From the NCBI RefSeq assembly GCF_000400995.2, contig NZ_DF238908.1, forward strand, positions 62,001-126,000: DNA of 64,000 nucleotides, written 5' to 3'. Positions 52,744-61,988 of the stretch are shown here, in pieces. The notes beneath the pieces were generated by a model. It searched no databases. It was given only the letters and a program-made list of their open reading frames with translations, and had not been told where the DNA came from. The DNA is from Acidovorax sp. MR-S7. Its GTDB lineage: Bacteria; Pseudomonadota; Gammaproteobacteria; Burkholderiales; Burkholderiaceae_C. The translations under genes and the position numbers were made by a program. Position 1 is the stretch's first letter. The number at the start of each line of letters is the position of its first letter.

Positions 52744-53745
52744 TCACTCCGCCTTGATGCCCGCCGCCTTGATCACCTGCGCCCACTTGGTCACCTCGGC
52801 CTGCTGGTAGGCGCCGAGTTCGGCGGGCGTCATGGTGGAGGGGACCATGCCGAAGCTCTTGAGGCGGGCCTGGACCTCGGGCGTGGCGACGATCTTCATG
52901 ATCTCCGCGTGCAGCCGGTCCACGATGGGCTTGGGCGTGCCCGCCGGGGCGAACACGGCCTGCCACGAGCCCATGTCGAAGCCCTTCTGGCCCGCTTCGG
53001 CGATGGTGGGCACGTCGGGCAGCGACTCCAGGCGCCTGGAGCTGGTGACGGCAATGGGGCGCAGCTTGCCGGACTGGATGTGGGGGCCCACGATCAGCGT
53101 GGTGTCGAACATCATGTCCACCTGGCCGCCCACCACGTCCTGCACGGCCGGGCCGCTGCCCTTGTAGGGCACGTGCGTGAACTTCACGCCCGACTGGTAG
53201 GCCAGCAGCTCCAGCGCCATGTGCGGCGAGGTGCCGGTGCCGGGCGACGCGGAAGACAGCCCGCCCGAGCCGGCCTTGGCCTTGCTGGCGGCGAGCACGT
53301 CGTCCAGCGTCTTGTAGGGGCTGGCCGACGGCACCACCAGCACCAGCGGCCCGGAGCCCAGCATGGCCACCGGCGTGAAAGACTTGATGGGGTCGTAGTC
53401 CAGCTTGGAATACAGGCTCACGTTGATGGAGTGCGAGCTGATGGTGCCGCCGAGGATGGTGTAGCCGTCCGCGGGCGCGCGGGCGGCCAGGCCCGAGCCC
53501 ACGCTGCCGCCGGCGCCGCCCTTGTTCTCGATGACCACCGGCGTGCCCAGCGCCTGGCCCAGGGGCTGGGCGATCACGCGCGCCAGGGTGTCGGTGTTTC
53601 CGCCGGGCGGGAACGGCACCATGTAGGTGATGGGCTTGCCCGTGGGCCAGGCGCCCTGGGCCACGGCAGGCTGGGCGGCGAAGCTGCCGCCCAGCAGCAA
53701 GGCGCTGGCGGCGAGGGAACGGTGGATCAGCGTGCGGCGTTGCAT
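52744..53745 (-). CDS. Bug/TctC-type receptor of the hexarate cluster (1)
   Basis: 333 residues from the ATG at 53745. The signal peptide (~1-30) is followed by Bug motifs [65 protein letters not shown] and [12 protein letters not shown]. It lies between garD and the glucarate-dehydratase-like gene, so it probably binds galactarate, glucarate or a related dicarboxylate. No TctA/TctB genes are nearby. Confidence 0.93.
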   Translation of the reverse strand: MQRRTLIHRSLAASALLLGGSFAAQPAVAQGAWPTGKPITYMVPFPPGGNTDTLARVIAQPLGQALGTPVVIENKGGAGGSVGSGLAARAPADGYTILGGTISSHSINVSLYSKLDYDPIKSFTPVAMLGSGPLVLVVPSASPYKTLDDVLAASKAKAGSGGLSSASPGTGTSPHMALELLAYQSGVKFTHVPYKGSGPAVQDVVGGQVDMMFDTTLIVGPHIQSGKLRPIAVTSSRRLESLPDVPTIAEAGQKGFDMGSWQAVFAPAGTPKPIVDRLHAEIMKIVATPEVQARLKSFGMVPSTMTPAELGAYQQAEVTKWAQVIKAAGIKAE

Positions 53746-53777
53746 GTCGGTTGTCTCCTGTCTTGATGGAAAAAAAC

Positions 53778-55073
53778 TCAAAAGCGCGGCTGTTTGCCGG
53801 TGAAGGCGGGGTCGTACTTGCGCATCTGCCCCAGGTCGTCGCGGTTGCGGATGCCGCAGCGCAGGTAGTTGTCGTGCAGGCGGGCCAGGGCCTCGCGGTC
53901 CAGCGTGACGCCCAGGCCCGGCGCCGTGGGCACGCGCAGGCTGCCCTGCTCGAAGCGGAGGCGCCCGCCTTCGACGACTTCCTCGTCCTGCCAGGGGTAG
54001 TGCGTGTCGCAGGCGTAGGTGAGCAGCGGCACGCTGGCGCACAGGTGCGCCATGGCCACCAGGCTGATGCCCAGGTGCGAGTTGCTATGCATGGACAGGC
54101 CCAGGTCGAACGTGCGGCACAGCGTGGACAGCCGCTGCGTGGCGCGCAGGCCGCCCCAGTAGTGGTGGTCGCTGAGCACGATCTTCACGGGGCAGCCCAT
54201 CTCGGCGTTGCGGCGGAACTCGGCGAAGTCCGTCACCACCATGTTGGTGGCCAGCGGCACGTCGCACGCGCGCGCCACGGCGGCCATGCCGTCCAGGCCC
54301 GGGGCCGGGTCTTCGTAGTACTCCAGCACGCCGCGCAGCTGCTGCACGATCCGCAGGCTGGTCTCCACCGTCCAGTTGGCGTTGGGGTCGATGCGCAGCG
54401 GCGTGCCGGGAAAGGCCTCTGCCAGCGCCAGGATGCCCGCGGCCTCCTGCTCGGGCGGCAGCGCGCCCGCCTTGAGCTTGATGCTCCGGAAGCCATGCTG
54501 CCCGATCATGCGCCGCGCCTGGGCCACGAGCTGGCCGGGCGTCAGCGCCTCGCCCCAGGCGTCCGGCGCATAGGGTGTGCCGATGTGCTCGGCGTACTTG
54601 TAGAACAGGTAGGCCGAAAACGGCACGCTGCCGCGCGCCGCCCCGCCCAGCAGATCGACGATGGGCGCCCGCGCCATCTGCCCTTGCAGGTCGAGCATGG
54701 CGACCTCGAACGCGCTGACCACCTTGGCCACCGTCTTGGAAACGTGCGTGCCCGGCGCCAGCGACACCTGCTGGCCCAGGAACTCCGAGGCCGTGAGCTT
54801 CGGGGGCGCCACCAGCGCCTCCACGCGGCGCTCCATCTCGCCCAGCGCCCAGGGCGACAGCCCCGCCAGCGCCGGCGCGGCCTTGGCCAGCGCATCCAGC
54901 ATGGGCTGGTCGCCATAGCTCTCGCTGATGCCCACCAGGCCCGAGGCCGTCTCGATCTCGATGATGGAGCGCAGCGCCCAGGGCTCGTGGATGCCCGCCG
55001 CGTTCAGCAGCGGCGGATCGCGAAAGGCAATGGGCGTGATGCGGACGTGGCGGATCGCGTGGGAGGTGCTCAT
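53778..55073 (-). CDS. Glucarate-dehydratase-subgroup enolase-superfamily protein
   Basis: 431 residues from the ATG at 55073. It has the subgroup's active-site set: KLKAG lysine pair, Asp in RIDPNANW, Glu in YYEDPAPG, Asn and Asp in [12 protein letters not shown], and the base His in [10 protein letters not shown]. It differs from true GudD (59074-60414) in several loops, e.g. the latter reads [10 protein letters not shown]. It is therefore a paralogue, possibly a GudX-like protein or a dehydratase for another hexarate or a pentarate. It is the first gene of the minus-strand operon, divergent from the GntR regulator. Confidence 0.85.
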   Translation of the reverse strand: MSTSHAIRHVRITPIAFRDPPLLNAAGIHEPWALRSIIEIETASGLVGISESYGDQPMLDALAKAAPALAGLSPWALGEMERRVEALVAPPKLTASEFLGQQVSLAPGTHVSKTVAKVVSAFEVAMLDLQGQMARAPIVDLLGGAARGSVPFSAYLFYKYAEHIGTPYAPDAWGEALTPGQLVAQARRMIGQHGFRSIKLKAGALPPEQEAAGILALAEAFPGTPLRIDPNANWTVETSLRIVQQLRGVLEYYEDPAPGLDGMAAVARACDVPLATNMVVTDFAEFRRNAEMGCPVKIVLSDHHYWGGLRATQRLSTLCRTFDLGLSMHSNSHLGISLVAMAHLCASVPLLTYACDTHYPWQDEEVVEGGRLRFEQGSLRVPTAPGLGVTLDREALARLHDNYLRCGIRNRDDLGQMRKYDPAFTGKQPRF

Positions 55074-55094
55074 CGGAGGCGGGGCATGAAATAT

Positions 55095-55107
55095 GTCATC
55101 AGACAAC
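55095..55107 (+). promoter_or_regulatory. GntR operator half, divergent hexarate promoter
   Basis: GTCATCAGACAAC, in the 57-bp spacer between the minus-strand dehydratase operon and the GntR gene. It differs at one of 13 positions from the same motif in the operator at 55946-55969, so the regulator probably controls both operons and itself. Confidence 0.6.
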
Positions 55108-55130
55108 CTACAACGCATTATGATCAAAGC

Positions 55131-55913
55131 ATGAATGCGCCGTCCACGGGATTACCCTCGCCCACCCCCGCCTCCCGCGAATCCCTGCGCGGCAAGTCCG
55201 GCCGCAACGGCCGCAGCCTGGCCAACCTGCTCTCCGAGGAATTCGAGAACAAGATCCGCCAGGGCCTGCTGCGCGAGGGCGACCGCCTGCCTACCGAGTC
55301 GGAGCTGGTGCGCAGCTACGACGTGAGCCGCACCGTGGTGCGCGAGGCGATCTCCAAGCTGCAGGCCGCCGGCCTGGTGGAGACGCGCCACGGCATCGGC
55401 ACCTTCGTGCAGGCCGTGCGCGAGGGCGCGGGGCTCACGCTCAACGCGCGGGAGCTCAGCGAATCGGTGGACGTGCTGGCCGTGCTGGAGCTGCGCATCA
55501 GCCTGGAAACCGAGGCGGCAGGCCTGGCCGCGCAGCGCCGCAGCGACGCCCACCTGCAGGCCATGCAGCAGGCGCTGCGGGCGTTCGAGCGCAACGCCGC
55601 GGGCGGCGGCGACACCATCGCGCCGGACCTCGCCTTCCACCTGGGCATCGCGCAGGCCACGGGCAACCCGTATTTCGAGAGCATCCTGGCGCACTTCGGC
55701 GCGCAGTTGATCCCGCGCACGCGCATCACCTCCATCCAGTCGCCGGGGCGCGACCCCGACTACCTGCACCGCGTGAACCGCGAGCACGAGGAGATCTTCA
55801 ACGCCATCGAGCGGCAGGACGCCGACTCGGCCCGCGCCGCCATGCGCATCCACCTCACCAACTCCCGCGAGCGGCTGCGCCTCGCGCAGAAGCGCAGCGC
55901 GCCCGCCGCCTGA
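55131..55913 (+). CDS. FadR-subfamily GntR regulator of the hexarate cluster
   Basis: 260 residues from the ATG at 55131. A ~35-residue N-terminal extension precedes the winged helix (SEEFENKIRQGLLREGDRLP, TESELVRSYDVSRTVVREAI, GLVETRHGIGTFV; ~40-110). The all-helical FCD ligand domain follows (~120-250), with metal-type residues in DLAFHLGIAQATGNPYF and REHEEIFNAIERQD. FadR-type regulators usually repress until a pathway intermediate binds; here a hexarate or keto-deoxy acid is expected. It lies between the two divergent dehydratase operons and near two related operator sequences. Confidence 0.92.
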   Translation: MNAPSTGLPSPTPASRESLRGKSGRNGRSLANLLSEEFENKIRQGLLREGDRLPTESELVRSYDVSRTVVREAISKLQAAGLVETRHGIGTFVQAVREGAGLTLNARELSESVDVLAVLELRISLETEAAGLAAQRRSDAHLQAMQQALRAFERNAAGGGDTIAPDLAFHLGIAQATGNPYFESILAHFGAQLIPRTRITSIQSPGRDPDYLHRVNREHEEIFNAIERQDADSARAAMRIHLTNSRERLRLAQKRSAPAA

Positions 55914-55945
55914 AGGCGGCGCGACAGGCTTGCGCTTGCCATCTC

Positions 55946-55969
55946 ATGTTGTATGATGACGTACAACAT
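55946..55969. promoter_or_regulatory. Palindromic GntR operator before the receptor-kdgD-gudD operon
   Basis: ATGTTGTA and TACAACAT arms are a perfect 8-bp inverted repeat around TGATGACG. On the minus strand it contains GTCATCATACAAC (55960-55948), the motif shared with the upstream divergent promoter. It lies 18 bp before the receptor start, a position that suits repression. Confidence 0.75.
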
Positions 55970-55987
55970 CAACCAAGGAGACAACCC

Positions 55988-56971
55988 ATGCACCCTCGCC
56001 TCACCCGCCGCGCGGCCGCCGCCGCACTCGCCAGCCTGTGCGCGGCCCCGCTGTGCATCGCCGCCCAGCCCGCGCCCGCCTGGCCCACCCGGCCGCTGAA
56101 GATCGTGGTGCCCTACCCGCCCGGCGGCAGCTCCGATATCATCGCGCGCTCGATCAGCCAGCCGCTGTCGGAGATGCTGGGGCAGCCAGTGATCGTGGAG
56201 AACAAGCCCGGCGCCAACGGCAACCTGGGCGCGGACTTCGTGGCCAAGGCGCCCGCCGACGGCTACACCCTGCTGCTGTGCGACCTGGGCGCGCTGGCCA
56301 TCAGCCCGTCGGTCTACACCAAGCTGCCGTTCAACCCGTCCAAAGACTTGCGCGGCGCGGCCATGCTGGCCTATTCGCCGCACCTGCTGGTGGTGCACCC
56401 CTCGGTGAAGGCCAACACGCTCAAGGAGCTGGTGGAGCTGTCCAAGACCAGCGACCTGAACTTCGCCGTGACGGCCACCGGCAGCGCCCCGCACCTGGCC
56501 GGCGTGGAACTGGCCCGCGCCACGGGCGCCAAGTGGCAGTACGTCCCCTACAAGGGCGGCGTGCAGTCGGTGCAGGACACGGTGGCGGGCCAGACCCAGG
56601 TGCTGATGAACGGCATGCTGGCCACCTACCCCCATGTGCAGAGCGGCAAGCTCAAGCTGCTGGGCGTGTCCAAGCGCGAGCGCATGCCGCTGATCGGCGC
56701 CGTGCCCACCATCGCCGAGCAGGGCGTGGCCGGCTACGAGACCGGCACCTGGCAGGGCGTGATGCTGCGCGCGGGCACGCCGGACGGCATCGCCCGCCGC
56801 ATCCACGAATCGCTGGTCACCGCCATCCGCTCGCCCGAGGTGCGCTCGCGCCTGGCCGGCCAGGGCGCCGAGGTGGTGACCATGGCCCCCGCCGAGGTGG
56901 ACCGTTTCTTCGCCGCCGAGCGCGCCCGCTGGGCCAAGGTCGTGCAGCAGGAGAACCTGCAGCTCGACTGA
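55988..56971 (+). CDS. Bug/TctC-type receptor of the hexarate cluster (2)
   Basis: 327 residues from the ATG at 55988 with AAGGAG upstream. A signal peptide with an Arg pair ([19 protein letters not shown], ending near IAAQPA) is followed by Bug motifs [60 protein letters not shown] and [12 protein letters not shown]. First gene of the plus-strand catabolic operon, 49 bp before kdgD. Candidate hexarate receptor. Confidence 0.93.
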   Translation: MHPRLTRRAAAAALASLCAAPLCIAAQPAPAWPTRPLKIVVPYPPGGSSDIIARSISQPLSEMLGQPVIVENKPGANGNLGADFVAKAPADGYTLLLCDLGALAISPSVYTKLPFNPSKDLRGAAMLAYSPHLLVVHPSVKANTLKELVELSKTSDLNFAVTATGSAPHLAGVELARATGAKWQYVPYKGGVQSVQDTVAGQTQVLMNGMLATYPHVQSGKLKLLGVSKRERMPLIGAVPTIAEQGVAGYETGTWQGVMLRAGTPDGIARRIHESLVTAIRSPEVRSRLAGQGAEVVTMAPAEVDRFFAAERARWAKVVQQENLQLD

Positions 56972-57020
56972 CGCACGCCCCTTTTCCCCGCCCCCCTCTT
57001 CCCTCGAAAGAAAGACCGAC

Positions 57021-57929
57021 ATGACCCCTCAAGACCTCAAGGACGTGATGAGCTCCGGCCTGCTGTCCTTCCCCCTGACCGACTTCGACGCCAATGGCGA
57101 CTTCAACGCCAAGGGCTACGCGGCGCGCCTGGAGTGGCTCGCCCCCTACGGCGCCAGCGCCCTTTTCGCGGCGGGCGGCACGGGCGAGTTCTTCTCGCTC
57201 ACGGGCGGCGAGTACCCGGCCATCATCAAGACCGCCGTGGACACCTGCAAGGGCAAGGTGCCCATCATCGCCGGCGCGGGCGGCCCCACGCGCTTCGCCA
57301 TCGAGTGCGCGCAGGCGGCCGAGAAGGCCGGCGCCCACGGCATCCTGCTGCTGCCGCACTACCTGACCGAAGCCAGCCAGGAGGGCCTGGCCGCCCACGT
57401 CGAGGCGGTGTGCAAGAGCGTGGACTTCGGCGTGATCATCTACAACCGCGGCATCAGCCGCTTCGCGCCCGAGACCGTGGCGCGCCTGGCCGAGCGCAAC
57501 CCCAACCTGGTCGGCTACAAGGACGGCGTGGGCGATATCGAGGCCCAGTGCGCCATGTACCTGACCCTGGGCGACCGCCTGGCCTACCTGGGCGGCCTGC
57601 CCACGGCCGAGGTCTACGCGGCAGCCTACAAGGCGCTGGGCACGCCGGTGTATTCGTCGGCCGTCTTCAACTTCATCCCCAAGACGGCGATGCGCTTCTA
57701 CGAAGCGGTAAAGAACGACGACATGGCCACGCAGCACCGGCTGCTCAAGGATTTCTTCATCCCGTACCTGAAGATCCGCAACAAGGGCGAGGGCTATGCG
57801 GTGAGCATCGTCAAGGCCGGCGCGAAGATCGTCGGCCACGATGCCGGCCCCGTGCGCGCGCCGCTGTCCGAGCTCAAGCCCGCCGAATACGAGGCGCTGG
57901 CCCAGCTCATCGCCACGCTGGACGAATAA
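57021..57929 (+). CDS. kdgD: 5-dehydro-4-deoxyglucarate dehydratase
   Basis: 302 residues. Dihydrodipicolinate-synthase superfamily with the KDGDH pattern: [17 protein letters not shown] at the N-terminus, [13 protein letters not shown], the Tyr in [10 protein letters not shown], and the Schiff-base Lys in [12 protein letters not shown] (~residue 175). It dehydrates and decarboxylates 5-dehydro-4-deoxy-D-glucarate to 2-oxoglutarate semialdehyde. This receives the product of both GarD and GudD and passes it to the aldehyde dehydrogenase at 60475. Confidence 0.95.
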   Translation: MTPQDLKDVMSSGLLSFPLTDFDANGDFNAKGYAARLEWLAPYGASALFAAGGTGEFFSLTGGEYPAIIKTAVDTCKGKVPIIAGAGGPTRFAIECAQAAEKAGAHGILLLPHYLTEASQEGLAAHVEAVCKSVDFGVIIYNRGISRFAPETVARLAERNPNLVGYKDGVGDIEAQCAMYLTLGDRLAYLGGLPTAEVYAAAYKALGTPVYSSAVFNFIPKTAMRFYEAVKNDDMATQHRLLKDFFIPYLKIRNKGEGYAVSIVKAGAKIVGHDAGPVRAPLSELKPAEYEALAQLIATLDE

Positions 57930-57954
57930 GACCGCCATACCGAGGAGACAAGCC

Positions 57955-58908
57955 ATGAAGAAACTGCTCGCGGCCCTCGCGCTCGCCGCCCTGTCCGCCA
58001 CCGCGGCCGCCTGGCCGGACAAGACCGTCACCATCGTCGTGCCCTTCCCGCCCGGCGGCTCCACCGACACCATCGCCCGCGCCATGGCACAGAAGATGGG
58101 CGACACGCTCGGCCAATCCTTCGTGGTGGACAACCGCCCTGGCGCCACCGGCACCATCGGCGCTACGGCCGTCAAGCGCGCGCCGGCCGACGGCTACACG
58201 CTGCTGTTCGCCTCGCTCGGCCCCTACGTCATCACGCCGCACCTGATGAAGTCCGCGCCCTACGACGCTGCGGCGGACTTCGACTACATCAGCGTGCCCG
58301 TGCAGGCGCCCAACGTCCTCGTGGCCTCGTCCGCGCAGCAAGCCCGCACCGTGGCTGAGGTGGTGGCCGCGCTCAAGGCGCAGCCGGGCAAGCTCAGCTT
58401 CGCCAGCTCGGGCAACGGCTCGTCGGACCATCTCTCGGCCGAGATGTTCTGGCAGCAGAGCGGCACCTCGGGCACCCACGTGCCCTACAAGGGCGGCGCG
58501 CCGGCCATCAACGACCTGCTGGGCGGGCAGGTGGATTTCTCGTTCCAGAACGTGAACGCCGTGCTACCGCACATCCGCGCCGGCAAGCTGCGCGCCATCG
58601 CCGTCACCGGCGACAAGCGCTCTCCCGTGCTGCCGGACGTGCCCACGCTGGCCGAGGCCGGCGTCCAGGGCGCAGAGGTCTATTCATGGCAAGGCCTGGC
58701 CGCGCCCAAGGGCCTGCCCCCCGACGTGAAGGCCAGGCTCGGCCAGGCCGCGGTCGATGCCATCCGCGCCCCGGCCATCGCCAAGCGCTTCACCGACCAG
58801 GGGCTGGAGATCGTGGGCAGCACGCCCGCCGAATTCACGGCCTTCCAGGCACGCGAGAACACGCGCTGGAAAAACCTCATCCAGACCCGCAAGATCACCA
58901 TCGACTGA
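57955..58908 (+). CDS. Bug/TctC-type receptor of the hexarate cluster (3)
   Basis: 317 residues from the ATG at 57955, with GAGGAG upstream. A short signal peptide (MKKLLAALALAALSATAAA) is followed by [64 protein letters not shown] and DVPTLAEAGVQG. Third Bug receptor of the cluster; it lies between kdgD and gudD, so it is probably tuned to a different hexarate or epimer. Confidence 0.93.
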   Translation: MKKLLAALALAALSATAAAWPDKTVTIVVPFPPGGSTDTIARAMAQKMGDTLGQSFVVDNRPGATGTIGATAVKRAPADGYTLLFASLGPYVITPHLMKSAPYDAAADFDYISVPVQAPNVLVASSAQQARTVAEVVAALKAQPGKLSFASSGNGSSDHLSAEMFWQQSGTSGTHVPYKGGAPAINDLLGGQVDFSFQNVNAVLPHIRAGKLRAIAVTGDKRSPVLPDVPTLAEAGVQGAEVYSWQGLAAPKGLPPDVKARLGQAAVDAIRAPAIAKRFTDQGLEIVGSTPAEFTAFQARENTRWKNLIQTRKITID

Positions 58909-58914
58909 AATGAA

Positions 58915-59040
58915 GCGCCCCCCTGAGCCGCTGCGCGGCTTCCCCCCGCTCTCGGCTTCGCCGGGCAGGGGGACGCAGCCAGCGCGGCGGGGCGGCCCTT
59001 GCGCGGCTGCCCGCGCCTCGGCCGCGCCAGTTCCAGAAGC
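58915..59040 (+). repeat. Second repeat type, GC-rich, in the gudD leader
   Basis: CCCCCCTGAGCCGCTGCGCG opens a stretch rich in nested inverted repeats (GCCGCTGCGCGGC, CGGCTTCGCCG, CCCCC with GGGGG, and GGCGGGGCGGCC). I know similar CCCCTGAGCCGCTGCGCGGC elements as dispersed repeats in this bacterial family, from memory only. It separates the receptor from gudD by 165 bp, unusual in an otherwise tight operon. Confidence 0.6.
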
Positions 59041-59073
59041 AGAGGGCAGCGCAACGCGCCATGGAGAACTGAC

Positions 59074-60414
59074 ATGACAACCACCACCCCGACCATCACC
59101 GACATCGAAGTCATCCCCGTCGCCGGCCGCGACGGCATGCTGATGAACCTGAGCGGCGCGCACGGCCCGTTCTTCACGCGCAACGTGCTGCTGATCCACG
59201 ACAGCGCGGGCCGCACCGGCGTGGGCGAGGTGCCCGGCGGCGAAGGCATCCGCCAGGCGCTGGAGGACAGCAAGCGCGTGCTGATCGGCCAGTCCATCGG
59301 CCAGCACCTGCAACTGCTGCGGCAGGTGCAAGACGCCCTGGAGGGCCGCGACACGGGCGGGCGCGGCCTGCAGACGTTCGACCTGCGCATCGGCGTGCAT
59401 GCCGTCACCGCCGTCGAATCGTGCCTGCTCGACCTGCTGGGCCAGCACCTGGGCGTGCCCGTGGCCGCGCTGCTGGGCGAAGGCCAGCAGCGCGAGCGCG
59501 TGGAGATGCTGGGCTACCTGTTCTTCGTCGGCCCGAGCGGCAAGACCGGCCTGCCCTACGTCAAGCCCGGCGAAGACACGAGCGGCAGCGACGCCTGGAC
59601 CCAGGTGCGCCACATGGAGGCCATGACGCCCGAATCAATAGTGCGCCAAGCCGAGGCCGCGCACGCGCGCTACGGCTTCAACGACTTCAAGCTCAAGGGC
59701 GGCGTACTGGCCGGTGAAGAGGAAGTCGCGGCCGTCACCGCGCTGGCCAAGCGCTTCCCCGAAGCACGCGTCACGCTCGACCCCAACGGCGGCTGGCTGC
59801 TCAAGGACGCCATCCGCCTGATGCGCGACATGCGCGGCGTGCTGGCCTATGCCGAAGACCCCTGCGGCGCCGAGGGCGGCTTCTCCGGCCGCGAGGTGAT
59901 GGCCGAATTCCGCCGCGCCACCGGCCTGCCCACTGCCACCAACATGGTCGCCACCGACTGGCGCCAGATGGTGCATGCGCTGTCGCTGCAATCGGTGGAC
60001 ATTCCGCTGGCCGACCCGCATTTCTGGACGATGGCCGGCAGCGTGCGCGTGGGCCAGACCTGCCGCGACTGGGGCCTGACCTGGGGCTCGCACTCCAACA
60101 ACCATTTCGACATCTCGCTGGCCATGTTCACCCACGTGGCCGCCGCCGTGCCCGGCAAGGTCACGGCCATCGACACGCACTGGATCTGGCAGGACGGGCA
60201 GTTCCTGACCCAAAACCCGCTGCAGATCCGCGGCGGCTTCGTCGATGTGCCGACGGCGCCGGGCCTGGGCGTGACCGTGGATCGCGCCGCGCTGCAGCGC
60301 ACCAACGCGCTCTACCAGCAGCACGGCCTGGGCGCACGCGACGACGCCGTGGCCATGCAGCACCTGATCCCCGGCTGGAAGTTCGACAACAAGCGGCCCT
60401 GCATGGTTCGTTAG
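59074..60414 (+). CDS. gudD: Glucarate dehydratase
   Basis: 446 residues from the ATG at 59074, the same length as E. coli GudD. Enolase superfamily, glucarate dehydratase subgroup: DFKLKGG lysine pair, Asp in [15 protein letters not shown], Asn/Asp in [12 protein letters not shown], and the catalytic His in [12 protein letters not shown]. The C-terminal [13 protein letters not shown] is a GudD signature. It dehydrates D-glucarate (and L-idarate) to 5-dehydro-4-deoxyglucarate. It lies between a Bug receptor and the semialdehyde dehydrogenase. Confidence 0.96.
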   Translation: MTTTTPTITDIEVIPVAGRDGMLMNLSGAHGPFFTRNVLLIHDSAGRTGVGEVPGGEGIRQALEDSKRVLIGQSIGQHLQLLRQVQDALEGRDTGGRGLQTFDLRIGVHAVTAVESCLLDLLGQHLGVPVAALLGEGQQRERVEMLGYLFFVGPSGKTGLPYVKPGEDTSGSDAWTQVRHMEAMTPESIVRQAEAAHARYGFNDFKLKGGVLAGEEEVAAVTALAKRFPEARVTLDPNGGWLLKDAIRLMRDMRGVLAYAEDPCGAEGGFSGREVMAEFRRATGLPTATNMVATDWRQMVHALSLQSVDIPLADPHFWTMAGSVRVGQTCRDWGLTWGSHSNNHFDISLAMFTHVAAAVPGKVTAIDTHWIWQDGQFLTQNPLQIRGGFVDVPTAPGLGVTVDRAALQRTNALYQQHGLGARDDAVAMQHLIPGWKFDNKRPCMVR

Positions 60415-60461
60415 CCAAATAGGCCTCCAGCGCTTTTCCATCAAGCGCGAGCAGCTATTAA
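60413..60461 (+). repeat. Copy of the ~50-bp repeat between gudD and the aldehyde dehydrogenase
   Basis: AGCCAAATAGGCCTCCAGCG, CTTTTCCATCAAGCGCGAGC, AGCTATTAA. It overlaps the gudD stop codon by 2 nt and ends 13 bp before the next start. Confidence 0.85.
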
Positions 60462-60474
60462 TAAGAGAGCAATC

Positions 60475-61923
60475 ATGTCCCGACACGACAACCTGATCAA
60501 CGGCGCCTGGACGCCCGGCAAGTCCTACGCGCCCAACACCAACCCCAGCCACCTCGCCGACCTGATCGGCGAGTACGCCCAGGGCGATGCCGCCGACGTG
60601 GATGCGGCCGTGGCCGCCGCAGTGGCCGCGTTTCCCGCGTGGAGCACTTCGGGCATCCAGGCGCGCTCCGATGCGCTGGATCGCATCGGCTCGGAGATCC
60701 TCGCGCGCAAGGAGGAACTCGGCGAGCTGCTGGCGCGCGAGGAAGGCAAGGTGCGCGGCGAAGCCATCGGCGAGGTCATGCGCTCGGGCCAGATCTTCAA
60801 GTTCTTCGCGGGCGAATGCCTGCGGCTGGCGGGCGAGACGCTGCCCTCCGTGCGCCCCGGCATCGGCGTGGAGATCACGCGCGAACCGATCGGCGTGGTC
60901 GGCCTCATCACGCCGTGGAACTTCCCCATCGCCATCCCGGCCTGGAAGATCGCCCCGGCACTGGCTTTCGGCAATTGCGTGGTCATCAAGCCCGCCGATC
61001 TGGTGCCGGGCTGTGCCTGGGCGCTGGCGGACATCATCCACCGCTCGGGCATTCCGGCCGGGGTGTTCAACCTCGTCATGGGCCGGGGGCGCGTGATCGG
61101 CGATGCGCTGGTGCGCCACCCGGGCATTGCGGCCATCAGCTTCACGGGGTCGGTCGGCGTGGGCCGGGGGATTGCCGCCGCTTGCGTGGAGAACGGCAAG
61201 AAGGTGCAGTTGGAGATGGGCGGCAAGAACCCGCAGGTGGTGCTGGACGATGCCGACCTGAAGCAGGCGGTGGAGCTGTCGGCGCAGAGCTGCTTTTATT
61301 CCACGGGCCAGCGCTGCACGGCATCGAGCCGCCTGATCGTGACAGACAAGATCTACCCGGCCTTCGTCGAGGCGCTGAAGAGCCGCATCGAAGCGATCAA
61401 GGTCGGCGCCGCGCTGGCCGCGGGCACGGACATGGGGCCGGTGGTGAGCCAGGCGCAGCTCGAACAGGATTTGAGCTATGTCGAGATCGGCAAGGCCGAG
61501 GGCGCGCAGCTCGTCAGCGGCGGCGGCCGCGTGGCCTGCCACACGGGCAGCGGGCACGAGGGCTATTTCATGGCGCCGGCGCTGTTCGCCGATACCACGC
61601 CCGCCATGCGCATCAACCGCGAGGAGATCTTCGGCCCCGTGGCCAGCGTGATCCGCGTGAAGGACTATGAAGAAGCGCTGGCCGTGGCCAACGCTACGGA
61701 GTTCGGCCTGTCGGCGGGCATCGCCACGACCAGCCTGAAACACGCCACGCACTTCAAGCGCCATGCCCAGGCCGGCATGGTGATGGTGAACCTGCCCACA
61801 GCGGGGGTGGACTACCACGTGCCGTTCGGCGGACGCAAGGGCAGCAGCTACGGCCCGCGCGAGCAGGGGCGCTATGCGCAGGAATTCTTCACCACCGTGA
61901 AGACGGCCTACACCCTGGCCTGA
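60475..61923 (+). CDS. 2-oxoglutarate semialdehyde (2,5-dioxovalerate) dehydrogenase
   Basis: 482 residues. Aldehyde dehydrogenase with LITPWNFPIAIPAWKIAPAL, the coenzyme Lys in VVIKPADLVPG, FTGSVGVGRG, the Glu in QLEMGGKNPQVVLDDAD and the catalytic Cys in STGQRCTASSR. The C-terminal FGGRKGSSYGPREQGRYAQEFFTTVKT is typical of the KGSADH type. It oxidises the KdgD product to 2-oxoglutarate, which enters the TCA cycle, completing the pathway. It differs clearly from the GabD-type enzyme at 1707-3176. Confidence 0.92.
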   Translation: MSRHDNLINGAWTPGKSYAPNTNPSHLADLIGEYAQGDAADVDAAVAAAVAAFPAWSTSGIQARSDALDRIGSEILARKEELGELLAREEGKVRGEAIGEVMRSGQIFKFFAGECLRLAGETLPSVRPGIGVEITREPIGVVGLITPWNFPIAIPAWKIAPALAFGNCVVIKPADLVPGCAWALADIIHRSGIPAGVFNLVMGRGRVIGDALVRHPGIAAISFTGSVGVGRGIAAACVENGKKVQLEMGGKNPQVVLDDADLKQAVELSAQSCFYSTGQRCTASSRLIVTDKIYPAFVEALKSRIEAIKVGAALAAGTDMGPVVSQAQLEQDLSYVEIGKAEGAQLVSGGGRVACHTGSGHEGYFMAPALFADTTPAMRINREEIFGPVASVIRVKDYEEALAVANATEFGLSAGIATTSLKHATHFKRHAQAGMVMVNLPTAGVDYHVPFGGRKGSSYGPREQGRYAQEFFTTVKTAYTLA

Positions 61924-61936
61924 TCGCTCCCAGAAG

Positions 61937-61988
61937 AATAGCTGGCAGCGCTTGCCCGGCAAACGCTGGAGGCCGTTTTGGCTTCAAG
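61937..61988 (-). repeat. Copy of the ~50-bp repeat at the right end of the hexarate cluster
   Basis: AATAGCTGGCAGCGCTTGCC, CGGCAAACGCTGGAGGCC, GTTTTGGCTTCAAG. Reverse orientation, i.e. inverted relative to the copy at 51091-51142. Its last bases overlap the stop of xdhC. Confidence 0.85.

Noticed and set aside
53751..55130. Long upstream extension of the GntR regulator on the plus strand
   Set aside because: It is antisense to the enolase-superfamily gene. The ATG at 55131 gives a normal FadR-type length, and the divergent spacer holds the operator.
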